A stretch of 64,000 nt of DNA from Moraxella sp. K1664 (GTDB taxonomy: Bacteria > Pseudomonadota > Gammaproteobacteria > Pseudomonadales > Moraxellaceae). Shown here piece by piece: positions 34,650 to 43,167 of the stretch; positions within the stretch are counted from its first letter, which is position 1, and the number at the start of each line of letters is the position of its first letter. The position numbers and the translations under genes are program-made. The DNA lies in NCBI RefSeq assembly GCF_039693965.1, contig NZ_CP155576.1:620001-684000 (forward strand). Reading direction: 5' to 3'. The notes beneath the pieces were generated by a model, which did not search any database, had not been told where the DNA came from, and worked only from the letters and a program-made list of their open reading frames with translations.

Positions 34650-34958
34650 TTAGTCCTCCTCAACGCCATATTTTTTGTCCAATTTATTCATTCGCCACGC
34701 ATAAAAGAAAATCAAGGCGACAAAGGTCAAAATCGCTCCTTGCTGACCGAACCACAGCCCCAAATCTGTCCCCATAAAGCGAATGCCCATCAAGGCAGGA
34801 CGTAGGATAATGGCAAAACCGAGCGAGACGACCGCCCAAACGACCAAACAGCCGATGATGATACGCACGTTGGCACGCCAATAGCCTTGGGCATCTGCTG
34901 GGGCATTGGGTGGTGGGGTGTTTGTTGTGGTGTGAGTGTTATTTGAAGTTTCTGACAT
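34650..34958 (-). CDS. DUF4212 small subunit of the sodium symporter
   Basis: A 102-residue protein with a disordered Thr/Pro/Asn N-terminus and two membrane spans (about 38-60 and 72-92, GQQGAILTFVALIFFYAWRMNKLD). DUF4212 proteins almost always precede VC_2705-type symporters and are thought to be their accessory subunit. The start at 34958 is preferred over the longer frame to 35042 because GGAGAAAGCA lies directly upstream. Confidence 0.85.
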   Translation of the reverse strand: MSETSNNTHTTTNTPPPNAPADAQGYWRANVRIIIGCLVVWAVVSLGFAIILRPALMGIRFMGTDLGLWFGQQGAILTFVALIFFYAWRMNKLDKKYGVEED

Positions 34959-35143
34959 TGCTTTCTCCAAAATAGATGAAAAAGCAAAGAAAGCAGATTT
35001 TGGTGGGTTTTCTCCCTTGAATAATTCATTGCTTCCTTGCAAATTACGGGTGTTTTTTGCACCTTGATTTAGAATAGCACAACTGTGAGCAATTGCAATA
35101 GTCTATACAAAAATTTTTTTGTTAATAAAAAGAATGACTATCA

Positions 35144-35755
35144 TCAAACCCGCCGATGTTTTAACGCCAAATACATCATCGCCACATTGATGGCATCGTT
35201 TAGAGCATCATGGCGTGGCAGGTCGGGAATGCCTAAGGCGTTTACCATCGTTGCCATTTTTAGGTCAATCTCGGCATCATAATATTTATGGCGAGTCTCT
35301 TGGGCGTGGTAAATCCTTGATATTTCTATTTGTTTTTGGGGTAGGGTTATCCCCGCCATCGGTTTTAAAAATTTATTGACCATCGCCACGTCATATTCCA
35401 AAAAATAGCCCACAAGCGTCCGCCCACCGACAAAGTCCAAAAACTGCCGTATCGCCGTTTCGGTGTCCAGCCCGTCCTTTAAATCTTTGGGGCGTAGTCC
35501 GTGTATCGTTACATTGGTGGCACTCATGATGCCTTCGGGTTTAACCAGCACATAAAAAGACTCGTCTGTCAAAATGCGATTACCCCGAATCTTAACCGCT
35601 CCGATAGAGATGATATGGGCTTCTTTGACGTTAAGGCTGGTGGTCTCACAGTCAAAACTCACAAGCTCATCAGGGTGCGGTTCGTATAGGGGCAGATAAG
35701 GGGAGTTGGCAGGTAGGCGGTGCTTTGCCCAAGCGTGTTTTAGGGTGTGAAACAT
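35144..35755 (-). CDS. DnaQ-like 3'-5' exonuclease
   Basis: A 203-residue DEDDh exonuclease. Exo I appears as SFDCETTSL (about 33-41), Exo II as VGYFLEYDVAM (about 115-125) and Exo III as RHDALNDAIN (about 181-190). It lacks the polymerase-binding tail of the DNA polymerase III epsilon subunit, so it is a stand-alone proofreading or RNA/DNA-trimming enzyme. In Acinetobacter a similar gene sits near the acetate symporter, as here. AAGGAAAACCC precedes the ATG. It follows the SWIM gene by 90 bases and may share its message. Confidence 0.82.
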   Translation of the reverse strand: MFHTLKHAWAKHRLPANSPYLPLYEPHPDELVSFDCETTSLNVKEAHIISIGAVKIRGNRILTDESFYVLVKPEGIMSATNVTIHGLRPKDLKDGLDTETAIRQFLDFVGGRTLVGYFLEYDVAMVNKFLKPMAGITLPQKQIEISRIYHAQETRHKYYDAEIDLKMATMVNALGIPDLPRHDALNDAINVAMMYLALKHRRV

Positions 35756-35845
35756 GGGTTTTCCTTATGATGAATGTCTTCCTTGTTAAATGGTGCCGTA
35801 AAATAAAGGGTCGTGAAAAAGGGTTTTTCCGATACGTTTCAACCC

Positions 35846-37627
35846 TTATCCATAGATGGCAAGCAACTCTTCGACCAAAGCAGGACGTCTGGGTTTGGTG
35901 CGATATGTCGCCAGCCACTCATCCACCATCTGTTGCCACCGCCCATGATGGCCAGGCAGACACTTGGTGACTTTTTTAACCTGCCGAGCAAAATCACGAT
36001 AAGCCTTTCGCCCTGACAAACTGCCCACAACCGTCTGCCAATGCTCATAAAACACCATCGCCAGCCAGTCGTGATTGTCCTTGTCTTGGCTTAATGTCTG
36101 GATATAATAGGTTAATAAATCCACATCGCCAAACATACGCAACAGGTCGCTAAGCCCTTTGATGTCTTGCTGTCTATCGTACAAATGTGCCAACTGACGT
36201 ACCTTGATGTCATCCTTATCTTGGATGGTCTGATACAGCTCATCATGCCACGCCCGAGAGATGTCTTGCCATGTCTTATCATCAAAACAGCTTTGGTATT
36301 CATCCAAATACTCATCACTAATACGGTGCTGATTATAACACCAAGTCAATGCCAATGTCCGACCAGCTTCGTGCAGATAAGGCAAATGACGGTGTGATTT
36401 GGCAAGCTCAAACAAGCAAATATAAAAACTTTGCCTATCTTGATGACTGTCTGTGCTACTGATGGCATCTTTTAGACCATCCATGGCTTTGTCGGCATTG
36501 CCACTGTCCGCCATTTGCAAGGCTTGATGAATCCTAACTTTGGCAAGAGCATCATATTGCCCCACCAGAGCATCACTGTCTTTGCCCAACGCATCATAAA
36601 TGGCAATTTTACTTAATATCAAAGCGTCCACATCATGATGACCCAATCGCTGAGCCTGCGTGATAAGTCCATCTAGGTATGCCATCGCCCCATCTTGCTC
36701 GCCCTTTGCCCATAAGCAATCAAAATAAAACCGCTCAATATTTGGATAAAATTCATACTGCCTGCGAACGTAAGTCTGTGCCCATGCTTGTGCTGACATC
36801 AGGGTCTTATCCAGTTTTGATGACCCCGACGACTGATACAAAACAGGACGATAACCCCAGCTTGGCTCATAGTCAAAACCGCCAAACAAATGCTCTGCCA
36901 ACACCCCAAAGCAGTAATTGAGCGAACACTCAACCTCGGCATCAACCATCATCTCATCAAACAATGCCAGCACCTTATCAATCCATATCAAGGATAAAGC
37001 CACTTGGTCTGATGGCTTAGTAACTTGTGCCATCAGTTGCATCAGTGCCAAACTTGCATCATCAAAAACAAACTCTTCATAATCACGAACATCCACCATC
37101 GATAAGATGTCATTGACCTGCTTACTGAGTGTAATCAGGAGCTTTTGCTCAGTTATATCATGCGACTGCTCGCCTTGATGATTGGCACAAAACAGCACCC
37201 AATCATCACGAACATGCTGATATTTTCTGTCTAATGATTTAATAAAATCAATGAGTTCATCTTTATCGTAACGCCCCATGCTCTCATAAAAATCATCAGC
37301 CACTACCGAACACGCTCCCCGCTCTTTTGATGACAAGCACGACGTGATGTCATCTAGACTCTCCTTCATGGCATATAGCACCGCCACCATGTGTTTGCAG
37401 TTATCCCAGTATTCACAATTACAGGTCAATGATTCAATGCACAGCTCATCCTTTGGGTGTGATAACGCCACTCTCATCTGATAACGGCGACTGCCACGCA
37501 CCACCGCCATGTAATACCCATCGCCATCATGTTGCAAAGACAGCACATTATCAGAAGCATGGTAGGCTTGCCCACGCTTGATGATGGTCTGTGTAAATAG
37601 CTGATGAAAATCAGTAAAAGGTATCAT
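35846..37627 (-). CDS. SWIM zinc-finger protein
   Basis: A 593-residue protein. The SWIM motif C-x-C-x(n)-C-x-H is seen as LTCNCEYWDNCKHMVAVLYAM (residues about 67-87). The remainder is a long helical-repeat region, rich in Asp and aromatic residues, reminiscent of TPR-like solenoids (for example LDALILSKIAIYDALGKD). Such proteins occur alone or with SNF2 helicases, and SWIM domains bind DNA or proteins. No helicase lies beside it here. The function is unknown; DNA-related is inferred. Confidence 0.8.
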   Translation of the reverse strand: MIPFTDFHQLFTQTIIKRGQAYHASDNVLSLQHDGDGYYMAVVRGSRRYQMRVALSHPKDELCIESLTCNCEYWDNCKHMVAVLYAMKESLDDITSCLSSKERGACSVVADDFYESMGRYDKDELIDFIKSLDRKYQHVRDDWVLFCANHQGEQSHDITEQKLLITLSKQVNDILSMVDVRDYEEFVFDDASLALMQLMAQVTKPSDQVALSLIWIDKVLALFDEMMVDAEVECSLNYCFGVLAEHLFGGFDYEPSWGYRPVLYQSSGSSKLDKTLMSAQAWAQTYVRRQYEFYPNIERFYFDCLWAKGEQDGAMAYLDGLITQAQRLGHHDVDALILSKIAIYDALGKDSDALVGQYDALAKVRIHQALQMADSGNADKAMDGLKDAISSTDSHQDRQSFYICLFELAKSHRHLPYLHEAGRTLALTWCYNQHRISDEYLDEYQSCFDDKTWQDISRAWHDELYQTIQDKDDIKVRQLAHLYDRQQDIKGLSDLLRMFGDVDLLTYYIQTLSQDKDNHDWLAMVFYEHWQTVVGSLSGRKAYRDFARQVKKVTKCLPGHHGRWQQMVDEWLATYRTKPRRPALVEELLAIYG

Positions 37628-37653
37628 GGGTTTTAATTAGAAACTTTCATGGG

Positions 37654-38213
37654 TTATTTGGCAAATTTAACCGAATGATAAATCTCATCCACCAAACAGT
37701 CAAATTCAATGCTGTCTAAATAAATACGCTCGCCTGCATGATAAGTCTCATACGACCATTGCCCCATTTTGTTTTTTTGTGGAGCGTGATTTGCATTTTG
37801 TTTTGTTCAATCATCAAAATCTCAAAAATGGACGGGCATTTTTTGTAACGTGCCAATTTTTTCATGTCGTTGCTACGATTTGATGAAAAAATCTCGCCCA
37901 CCACCGTAGGATGCGCCAACAATTCGCCATGCACGCTGTCATTACACACCACCAAAATATCAGGTTGGGGGCAATTATGCTCATCAATTTTGCAAATCAT
38001 TTTAGTAAAACAAAAACATGAACTTTTTTGATTGTAAAGATGTGTGGTGATTAAATTTGCACAATTAACAATCAATTTGGCTTGGCGTGGCTTCATGGGT
38101 GCAATTTGCACCATTTGACCATTTATCAACTCAGTCCTTTTATCTTTATCAGAATTTTGAAGCATTGCTAAAAACTCTTGTGTAGTCATCTTGTTATCAA
38201 CATCACAATTCAT
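37654..38213 (-). pseudogene. Uma2-family protein with a frameshift near the C-terminus
   Basis: The frame begins with NCDVDNKMTTQEF and carries the Uma2 (DUF820) PD-(D/E)XK features PQPDILVVCND and PTVVGEIFSSNRSNDMKKLARYK. Near residue 145 a run of seven T (37772-37778 on the plus strand) throws the frame into GNGRMRLIMQASVFI and a stop. With one base fewer, the frame continues as NKMGQWSYETYHAGERIYLDS and ends at 37654, which matches the family. The active site is upstream of the lesion, so a shortened but folded protein is possible. IS110-2 sits just upstream of its start. Confidence 0.75.
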
Positions 38214-38267
38214 ATTTAACCCACCCCAAATCAAACCAACAAATGATTTATCTCATCAATTCCAACT

Positions 38268-38289
38268 GGGCGAATTGCAATTCGCCCCT
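38268..38289 (+). repeat. Short palindromic repeat, host site of IS110-2
   Basis: GGGCGAATTGCAATTCGCCC (38268-38287) is a perfect palindrome followed by CT. With the sequence right of the element it would continue as CTACA. Related copies are near 40664 and 53217. Confidence 0.8.
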
Positions 38290-38294
38290 TGCAT

Positions 38295-38446
38295 ATCCAA
38301 AACAAGATATAATAAGCCAACCCGCTTATCTGTCTTTCGTTTCGCCCCTAGAGATGACATTCGTTTTGTAGCATTGAAACCAGATAAGCACCCATCAATA
38401 ACAACCGTACAGTTGCCAGTTTAACACCCGAATGCAAGGCAGGTTT
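38295..38446 (+). ncRNA. Predicted bridge RNA of IS110-2
   Basis: A short 5' hairpin (ATATC/GATAT) is followed by a target-binding loop closed by a perfect 9-bp stem (GCTTATCTG at 38324-38332 with CAGATAAGC at 38381-38389). The guides read as follows. Left target guide TTCGCCCCT (38341-38349) is identical to the target at 38281-38289. Right target guide TGTAG (38367-38371) is complementary to CTACA at 39527-39531. Left donor guide TACAGTTGC (38408-38416) is identical to the right end at 39519-39527. Right donor guide ATGCAAG (38432-38438) is complementary to CTTGCAT at 38288-38294. Boundaries of the RNA are estimated. Confidence 0.85.
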
Positions 38447-39460
38447 ATGATGAGTATGAAATCAGCAAACAATGAGTTAGACAAACACTATGTTCATTTT
38501 GTTGGCATTGACGTTGCCAAAAAGAGCTTTGTGCTTGCCACTTCATTATCACCCAAAACCAAAAACCATGATAACACAGCACAAGGCATTGACCAAGCCA
38601 TCTGTTTTATCAAAGAGGAACACAAACAATGCGATAATGGCAAAACCTTAGTGGTTCTAGAAAGTACAGGTGGACTTGAAGTACCCCTTGCCAAAGCCAT
38701 ACACTTAGCAGGCATTTGTGTCATGATTGCCAATCCAAGGCAAACACATCAATTTGCCAAATCACAGTCCTTAACCAAAACAGACAACAAAGATGCTAAA
38801 ATGCTTGCTTTTTATGCCAAAATGATGGCACAAAGAGATGATTTAGCCACCTTGCTTTATTGCCCACCCAGTCAAAGCCAAGAGTTATTAACCGCATTGA
38901 TTAACAGACGCAATCAATTTGTCCAAATGTGTGTGGCTGAAAAAAACCGCTTGGAGCAATCTCATCACAGTCAAATCAGTAGCATTCAAGCTCATATTAC
39001 TTACCTAACAGAGCAAATTCATGAGTTAGACAAGCAAATCAAAACCCATCTTGATGATGACAATCACCCAGATTTAAAACAAACCAGCAGTGTCATTCAA
39101 AGTGTTAAAGGTGTTGGACAAACCACCACAGCCACCTTGTTGGCAATGCTGCCTGAGCTTGGTACAATCTCACACAAACAACTTGCCAGTCTTGTGGGTG
39201 TTGCCCCACACCCTAAGCAAAGTGGAGAGACTAAGTTTAAAGGTCTGTGTCAAGCAGGACGACCAGAAGTGCGTAAGGCACTGTATATGGCAACCTTAGT
39301 GGCTACTCGCTTTGATGAGAAAATCAAAACCTTCTATCAAAGATTAAGAGCCAATGGCAAGCCCTTCAAAGTTGCCATTGTTGCCTGTATGCACAAACTA
39401 CTAACCATTTTAAATGCACGGGTTAGAGATGAATTACAAAAGCAAGTTGTCGTACGTTAA
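38447..39460 (+). CDS. IS110-family DEDD recombinase (element 2)
   Basis: A 337-residue IS110-family recombinase. The DEDD domain shows GIDVAKKSFVLAT, VVLESTGGLEVPL and TDNKDAKMLAFYA. The Tnp_20 domain shows VKGVGQTTTATLLAMLPELG and LVGVAPHPKQSGETKFKG, with the likely nucleophile Ser in KQSG. ALYMATLVATR is typical of the family. The reading frame is open from 38432, but that ATG lies in the donor guide. The ATG at 38447 after AAGGCAGG is preferred. It appears intact. Confidence 0.9.
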   Translation: MMSMKSANNELDKHYVHFVGIDVAKKSFVLATSLSPKTKNHDNTAQGIDQAICFIKEEHKQCDNGKTLVVLESTGGLEVPLAKAIHLAGICVMIANPRQTHQFAKSQSLTKTDNKDAKMLAFYAKMMAQRDDLATLLYCPPSQSQELLTALINRRNQFVQMCVAEKNRLEQSHHSQISSIQAHITYLTEQIHELDKQIKTHLDDDNHPDLKQTSSVIQSVKGVGQTTTATLLAMLPELGTISHKQLASLVGVAPHPKQSGETKFKGLCQAGRPEVRKALYMATLVATRFDEKIKTFYQRLRANGKPFKVAIVACMHKLLTILNARVRDELQKQVVVR

Positions 39461-39554
39461 ATGTTCGGTATTGACGCTTTGTGCTAAGTTTTTGTATTGC
39501 ACTTTGATGGGAGTGGAATACAGTTGCTACATTGGCAAATTTTAAAAGCCCGAT

Positions 39555-40547
39555 TTAATACCCCAAACTGTTTAACGCCCGCTCATCATCGCTCCACCCT
39601 TTTTTGACTTTGACCCACAAGGTGAGCATGATTTTTTTGTCAAACAGCTTTTCCATGTCTTGACGGGCTTCTATGCCGACTTGTTTGATGCGTGAGCCTT
39701 TGTCGCCGATGACAATGGTTTTTTGCCCTGCCCGCTCCACAAAAATGGTCGCATCAATAAACGTTACCGCACGTCGCCATTTGCCCGTCTCAGGGTCTTT
39801 GTGGGCAGGCTCGTCTTTGAACGTGTCAATTTGCACGGTCAAATCGTACGGCACTTCATCGCCAGACGCTCGCATGATTTTTTCACGGATAATCTCGCTT
39901 GCCAAAAACCGCTCACTGCGGTCGGTAATCTGCTCGGGGTCAAAAATGGGCGGACGGGTCGGCAAAAAGCCCGCAATCACGTCCATAAGCCCATCTAAGT
40001 TATGCCCACGCAAGGCGGATACAGGCACAATGTCGGCAAAATCAAAACTTTCTTGGTATTCGCCGATGAGTGGCAAAAGTTTGGATTTATCCTTAATGGT
40101 GTCGGCTTTGTTGATGACAAGCACCACAGGCAAATTGGTCGCTGATAGCTTTTCAAGAGTCAAAAGGTCGTCCTCTCGCCACTGAGTACTGTCCACCACA
40201 AACAGCACCAAATCCACGTCCGATAAGGCGGACACGGCGGTTTTGTTCATACGCTCGTTGATTGCTTTGACTTCTTTGGTGTGGATACCGGGGGTATCGA
40301 CAAACACCATTTGACAAGTGTCGTTGGTCAAAATGCCATGAATGCGATGACGTGTGGTCTGCGGTTTACGACTGGTAATGGATAATTTTTGCCCAAGCAA
40401 ATGGTTCATGAGCGTGGATTTGCCCACGTTGGGGCGACCGACAATCGCCACAAACCCTGCTTTAAAATCATCAGAAATCACAGGCGTAGGATTGTCATTA
40501 AAAAAGGCGGAAATGGTGTCATTGTTTTGGTCATGTGTGTCGGTCAT
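39555..40547 (-). CDS. era: GTPase Era
   Basis: A 330-residue Era, an essential GTPase that binds 16S rRNA and matures the 30S subunit. G1 is GRPNVGKST (about 38-46), G3 DTPGIH and G4 NKAD are present. The C-terminal KH domain contains VIGDKGSRIKQVGIEARQ (about 280-297). The start at 40547 is chosen for AGGAAAACC upstream; the frame open to 40691 adds non-conserved residues. There is a 30-residue N-terminal extension before the G domain. recO, which often follows era, is absent; IS110-2 starts 27 bases after the stop. Confidence 0.95.
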   Translation of the reverse strand: MTDTHDQNNDTISAFFNDNPTPVISDDFKAGFVAIVGRPNVGKSTLMNHLLGQKLSITSRKPQTTRHRIHGILTNDTCQMVFVDTPGIHTKEVKAINERMNKTAVSALSDVDLVLFVVDSTQWREDDLLTLEKLSATNLPVVLVINKADTIKDKSKLLPLIGEYQESFDFADIVPVSALRGHNLDGLMDVIAGFLPTRPPIFDPEQITDRSERFLASEIIREKIMRASGDEVPYDLTVQIDTFKDEPAHKDPETGKWRRAVTFIDATIFVERAGQKTIVIGDKGSRIKQVGIEARQDMEKLFDKKIMLTLWVKVKKGWSDDERALNSLGY

Positions 40548-40663
40548 GGTTTTCCTAAAATTGCAAAAATAAGGGGCAATGCTGTCATTATATAACGACA
40601 ACACAGGCGGGGCAAATGGTATTTGTAAATGTGGGGATTGGTTGGGATTATTGGTAATAATGG

Positions 40664-40686
40664 GCGAATATGATTCGCCCCTGCGG
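40664..40686. repeat. Short palindromic repeat, diverged copy
   Basis: GGGCGAATATGATTCGCCCCT resembles the site that hosts IS110-2 (GGGCGAAT...ATTCGCCCCT). It lies in the era-rnc spacer. Confidence 0.6.
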
Positions 40687-40714
40687 TTCAAAATTTGGTC
40701 TTAGTGCAAAAAGT

Positions 40715-40822
40715 ATGTTGCAGGGAAAACCGTTCGTGGTGAGCTTGGGAAATCTAACGGTTTTCCTTACTCCCTTCGACAAGCTCAGGGCGAACGGAAA
40801 ACTAGTTTTGCAGAAAGTCTAA
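40715..40822 (-). repeat. Nested palindromic repeat, copy F
   Basis: In inverted orientation: CCGTTCGTGGTGAGC, then TTCGACAAGCTCAGGGCGAACGG, ending in the outer arm GTTTTGCAGAAAGTC. The left outer arm is degraded (GTTGCAGG). It splits rnc from era within a conserved operon. Confidence 0.85.
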
Positions 40823-40828
40823 TATGCT

Positions 40829-41572
40829 TTATAATGCCCTAGGCTTTTCTAATTTATTAAGCTGATTTATCATCCGCTCAGCACATTTTTGCTCGGCGAT
40901 GCGTCTGCTCTCGCCCGTCTCGGTAATGGGCGTACAGTCCGCCACCGCCACAGTGCATTCCACCACAAAAGTTTGATTGGGAGCATTGCCAATGGTATCC
41001 ATGAGCGTATAAGTCGGCAGGGGCAGTTTGTTGCCTTGTAGCCATTCTTGCAAGCGAGATTTGGCATCTTTTAGCACTTTTTCTTCGCCCACTTCGGTAA
41101 TCAAGGTCTCATACCAGCATTTAACCAAGCCTTTCACCCGTTCAATGTCGCCACTGTCTAGATACACGGACGCCAAAATCGCCTCCACCGCATCAGCCAA
41201 AATGCTAGCACGGTGTCGCCCACCGCCCTTACGCTCGCCCACGCCCAGTATCAGATGAGATGACAGCTCTAACTTCTCGGCAATCTGCACAAGAGTCTCT
41301 TGGCGTACCAACGTGGCACGCATACGGGTAAGTTTACCCTCATCATGGCGGGGAAAAAAGGTAAACAACGCCTCGGCAATCACCGCACCCAAAAGAGCAT
41401 CGCCCAAAAACTCCAACCGCTCATAGCTCATCTTAGGGTCATACGAGCGGTGTGTTAAGGCACGTCTGAGCAAATTAGGGTCGTTAAAGGTGTAGCCCAA
41501 TTTTGAGCAAAGAACGGGGTAGCCCTGCTCAAAGGTGGCAAAATGAGTCGGTAATGTGGCGTGTTTAGACAT
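40829..41572 (-). CDS. rnc: Ribonuclease III
   Basis: A 247-residue dsRNA endonuclease that processes rRNA precursors and some mRNAs. The signature RLEFLGDALLGAVIAEALF (about 53-71) with its Glu and Asp, and the second acidic cluster in LADAVEAILASVYLDSG, form the active site. A dsRNA-binding domain spans about 168-238 (SRLQEWLQG...RRIAEQKCAERMI). Length is normal. The stop of the DUF4845 gene is 5 bases upstream. Confidence 0.95.
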   Translation of the reverse strand: MSKHATLPTHFATFEQGYPVLCSKLGYTFNDPNLLRRALTHRSYDPKMSYERLEFLGDALLGAVIAEALFTFFPRHDEGKLTRMRATLVRQETLVQIAEKLELSSHLILGVGERKGGGRHRASILADAVEAILASVYLDSGDIERVKGLVKCWYETLITEVGEEKVLKDAKSRLQEWLQGNKLPLPTYTLMDTIGNAPNQTFVVECTVAVADCTPITETGESRRIAEQKCAERMINQLNKLEKPRAL

Positions 41573-41577
41573 AACTC

Positions 41578-41970
41578 TTACTTGGCATCGGCTGCGGTGA
41601 TGTCTTTTTCAAAGCGATTGACAATAAAGGTCTCGCCATAGAAGTTACTTTCTACTTCATATTGGCTTTTGACCGCCAATGCCCCAGGGGTTTTGTTGGT
41701 AAAGATAAGCATTTCTTCTGGCTTGGTGTTGTAGTTGGCATTGATAGACAACTGCTGAGACAGGTTCTGCATGAACTGACGTTCGGTTTGTTTGGCATCA
41801 TTGGCTTTTTTTAGCTCGCCTGCCACCAGTTTGGTAAATTGATAATCGCCAATATAAGCAGGAATAATACCAAGCCCTAGCTTGATGATGATACCTGCCA
41901 TCGCCAAACCGACAATAATCGTGGTAACACTCGCCCCACGTTGGTTGGTTAATGAAGTTAATTGTTGCAT
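41578..41970 (-). CDS. DUF4845 membrane protein
   Basis: A 130-residue protein with one N-terminal membrane span (about 17-38, TIIVGLAMAGIIIKLGLGII) and a periplasmic alpha/beta domain. DUF4845 proteins sit between lepB and rnc in many gammaproteobacteria. The RGAS start recalls pilin-like sequences (MQQLTSLTNQRGAS), but the Glu at position 5 of pilins is missing. Function unknown. Confidence 0.85.
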   Translation of the reverse strand: MQQLTSLTNQRGASVTTIIVGLAMAGIIIKLGLGIIPAYIGDYQFTKLVAGELKKANDAKQTERQFMQNLSQQLSINANYNTKPEEMLIFTNKTPGALAVKSQYEVESNFYGETFIVNRFEKDITAADAK

Positions 41971-42000
41971 GTTACACCTATTTAAGTTTATACCAAGCGA

Positions 42001-43116
42001 CTAATCAATCGCTCCTGCTCGCCCAAAGCTGGGTGGATTAAGCCCCGCCTCTTTGTGCATCCAAATATAAGTCGCTCTGCCCGCCAGATGGCTCTCTGGC
42101 ACAAAGCCCCAAAACCGCCCGTCTTCACTGCGGTCTCTGTTATCGCCCATGACAAAATACTGTCCGCTTGGCACAGTAATCTGCCATGCCGTACCGCCTG
42201 ATGTGGCAGTTTGTGGTGAATTTTTTAATAAAAATGGGGCGATGGACGCACTATTTAAATCGCCCAAATAACGCACAACATACTCATGCTCGCCCAATGT
42301 TTCACGATAATAGTGAGCGTGCTTTTCTTCTTCTATGCCATATCTGGCACGCTCTTCATCAGACAGGCGATGATTCTCAATGACAGCCGGCATGAGCTTG
42401 GCATTGAGCTTGTCTGTCATTTGATAGTTCACGGGTGTTGTATTTACCGCCTGTCCATTGATGGATAGCACGCCATTGGCAAACGCCACCGTATCGCCCG
42501 GCAGACCTATCATACGTTTAATATAGTAGCGTTTGGGATTTTCAGGATAGCGAAACACCACCACATCGCCATGCTTGGGACTGCCTGTATTTAAAATCTT
42601 AGTGTGCGTAATCGGCAATCTTAGCCCATAGGATGCTTTATTGACAATGATAAAATCGCCCGTGTATAGACTTGGCACCATTGAGCTTGATGGGATATTA
42701 AACGGCTCAATAATAAACGAACGCACCAATACGATGATGAGCAAGATGGGCAGGTACTCATACGCCCATTGCACCAATTTTGGCTCAACCACCGGTTCGC
42801 CCACGTTCATCCCTGCCTGCTTTTGTGCTTCGGCTAGGGTACGTCTGGCTTCATTATAGACAAGCGACTGATTTTTGAGCATCTCTGGCGTATGTTCATT
42901 ACCAATAAACTCAGCCGGTGCCTCGTCATGTCCAAAACGCACGAGTGTCGCCTTAAACTCTTTTTCCACTTGTTCTAAGTGCGTCTGAGCGTGCGAGATG
43001 AGCTTGGTTTGTTTGGCGACCAATTTATGCTGTTTTAACACAAATTTATCTGCCAAATACGCCACCAGTAGCACCAGCGTAACAGGCACCAAGATTAAAT
43101 TAATGTCAAATTCCAC
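42001..43116 (-). CDS. lepB: Signal peptidase I
   Basis: A 371-residue type I signal peptidase. Two membrane segments (about 5-24 and 108-128) precede the catalytic Ser in PSSSMVPSLYTGD (about 140). The Lys of the dyad is in RYYIKRMIGLPGD (about 205), and VMGDNRDRSEDGRFWG is box E. It removes signal peptides from exported proteins on the periplasmic face. It is longer than E. coli LepB (324 residues) because of a larger linker between the two spans. It follows lepA by 51 bases. Confidence 0.95.
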   Translation of the reverse strand: MEFDINLILVPVTLVLLVAYLADKFVLKQHKLVAKQTKLISHAQTHLEQVEKEFKATLVRFGHDEAPAEFIGNEHTPEMLKNQSLVYNEARRTLAEAQKQAGMNVGEPVVEPKLVQWAYEYLPILLIIVLVRSFIIEPFNIPSSSMVPSLYTGDFIIVNKASYGLRLPITHTKILNTGSPKHGDVVVFRYPENPKRYYIKRMIGLPGDTVAFANGVLSINGQAVNTTPVNYQMTDKLNAKLMPAVIENHRLSDEERARYGIEEEKHAHYYRETLGEHEYVVRYLGDLNSASIAPFLLKNSPQTATSGGTAWQITVPSGQYFVMGDNRDRSEDGRFWGFVPESHLAGRATYIWMHKEAGLNPPSFGRAGAID

Positions 43117-43167
43117 AAGCCACCTTTATCATAAATATCTGCAAGTTTTATACCAATTTATCAAAGC

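Larger units (their letters stand above)
38290..39528 (+). mobile_element. IS110-family element 2 (IS110-2)
   Basis: About 1239 bp. The left junction is TTCGCCCCT followed by TGCATATCC, and the right end is ACAGTTGCT followed by ACATTGG. The dinucleotide CT occurs at both junctions (38288-38289 and 39527-39528). There are no inverted repeats. It carries a non-coding left end with guide matches and one DEDD recombinase gene. It is only distantly related to IS110-1. It sits between the broken Uma2 gene and era. Confidence 0.88.
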
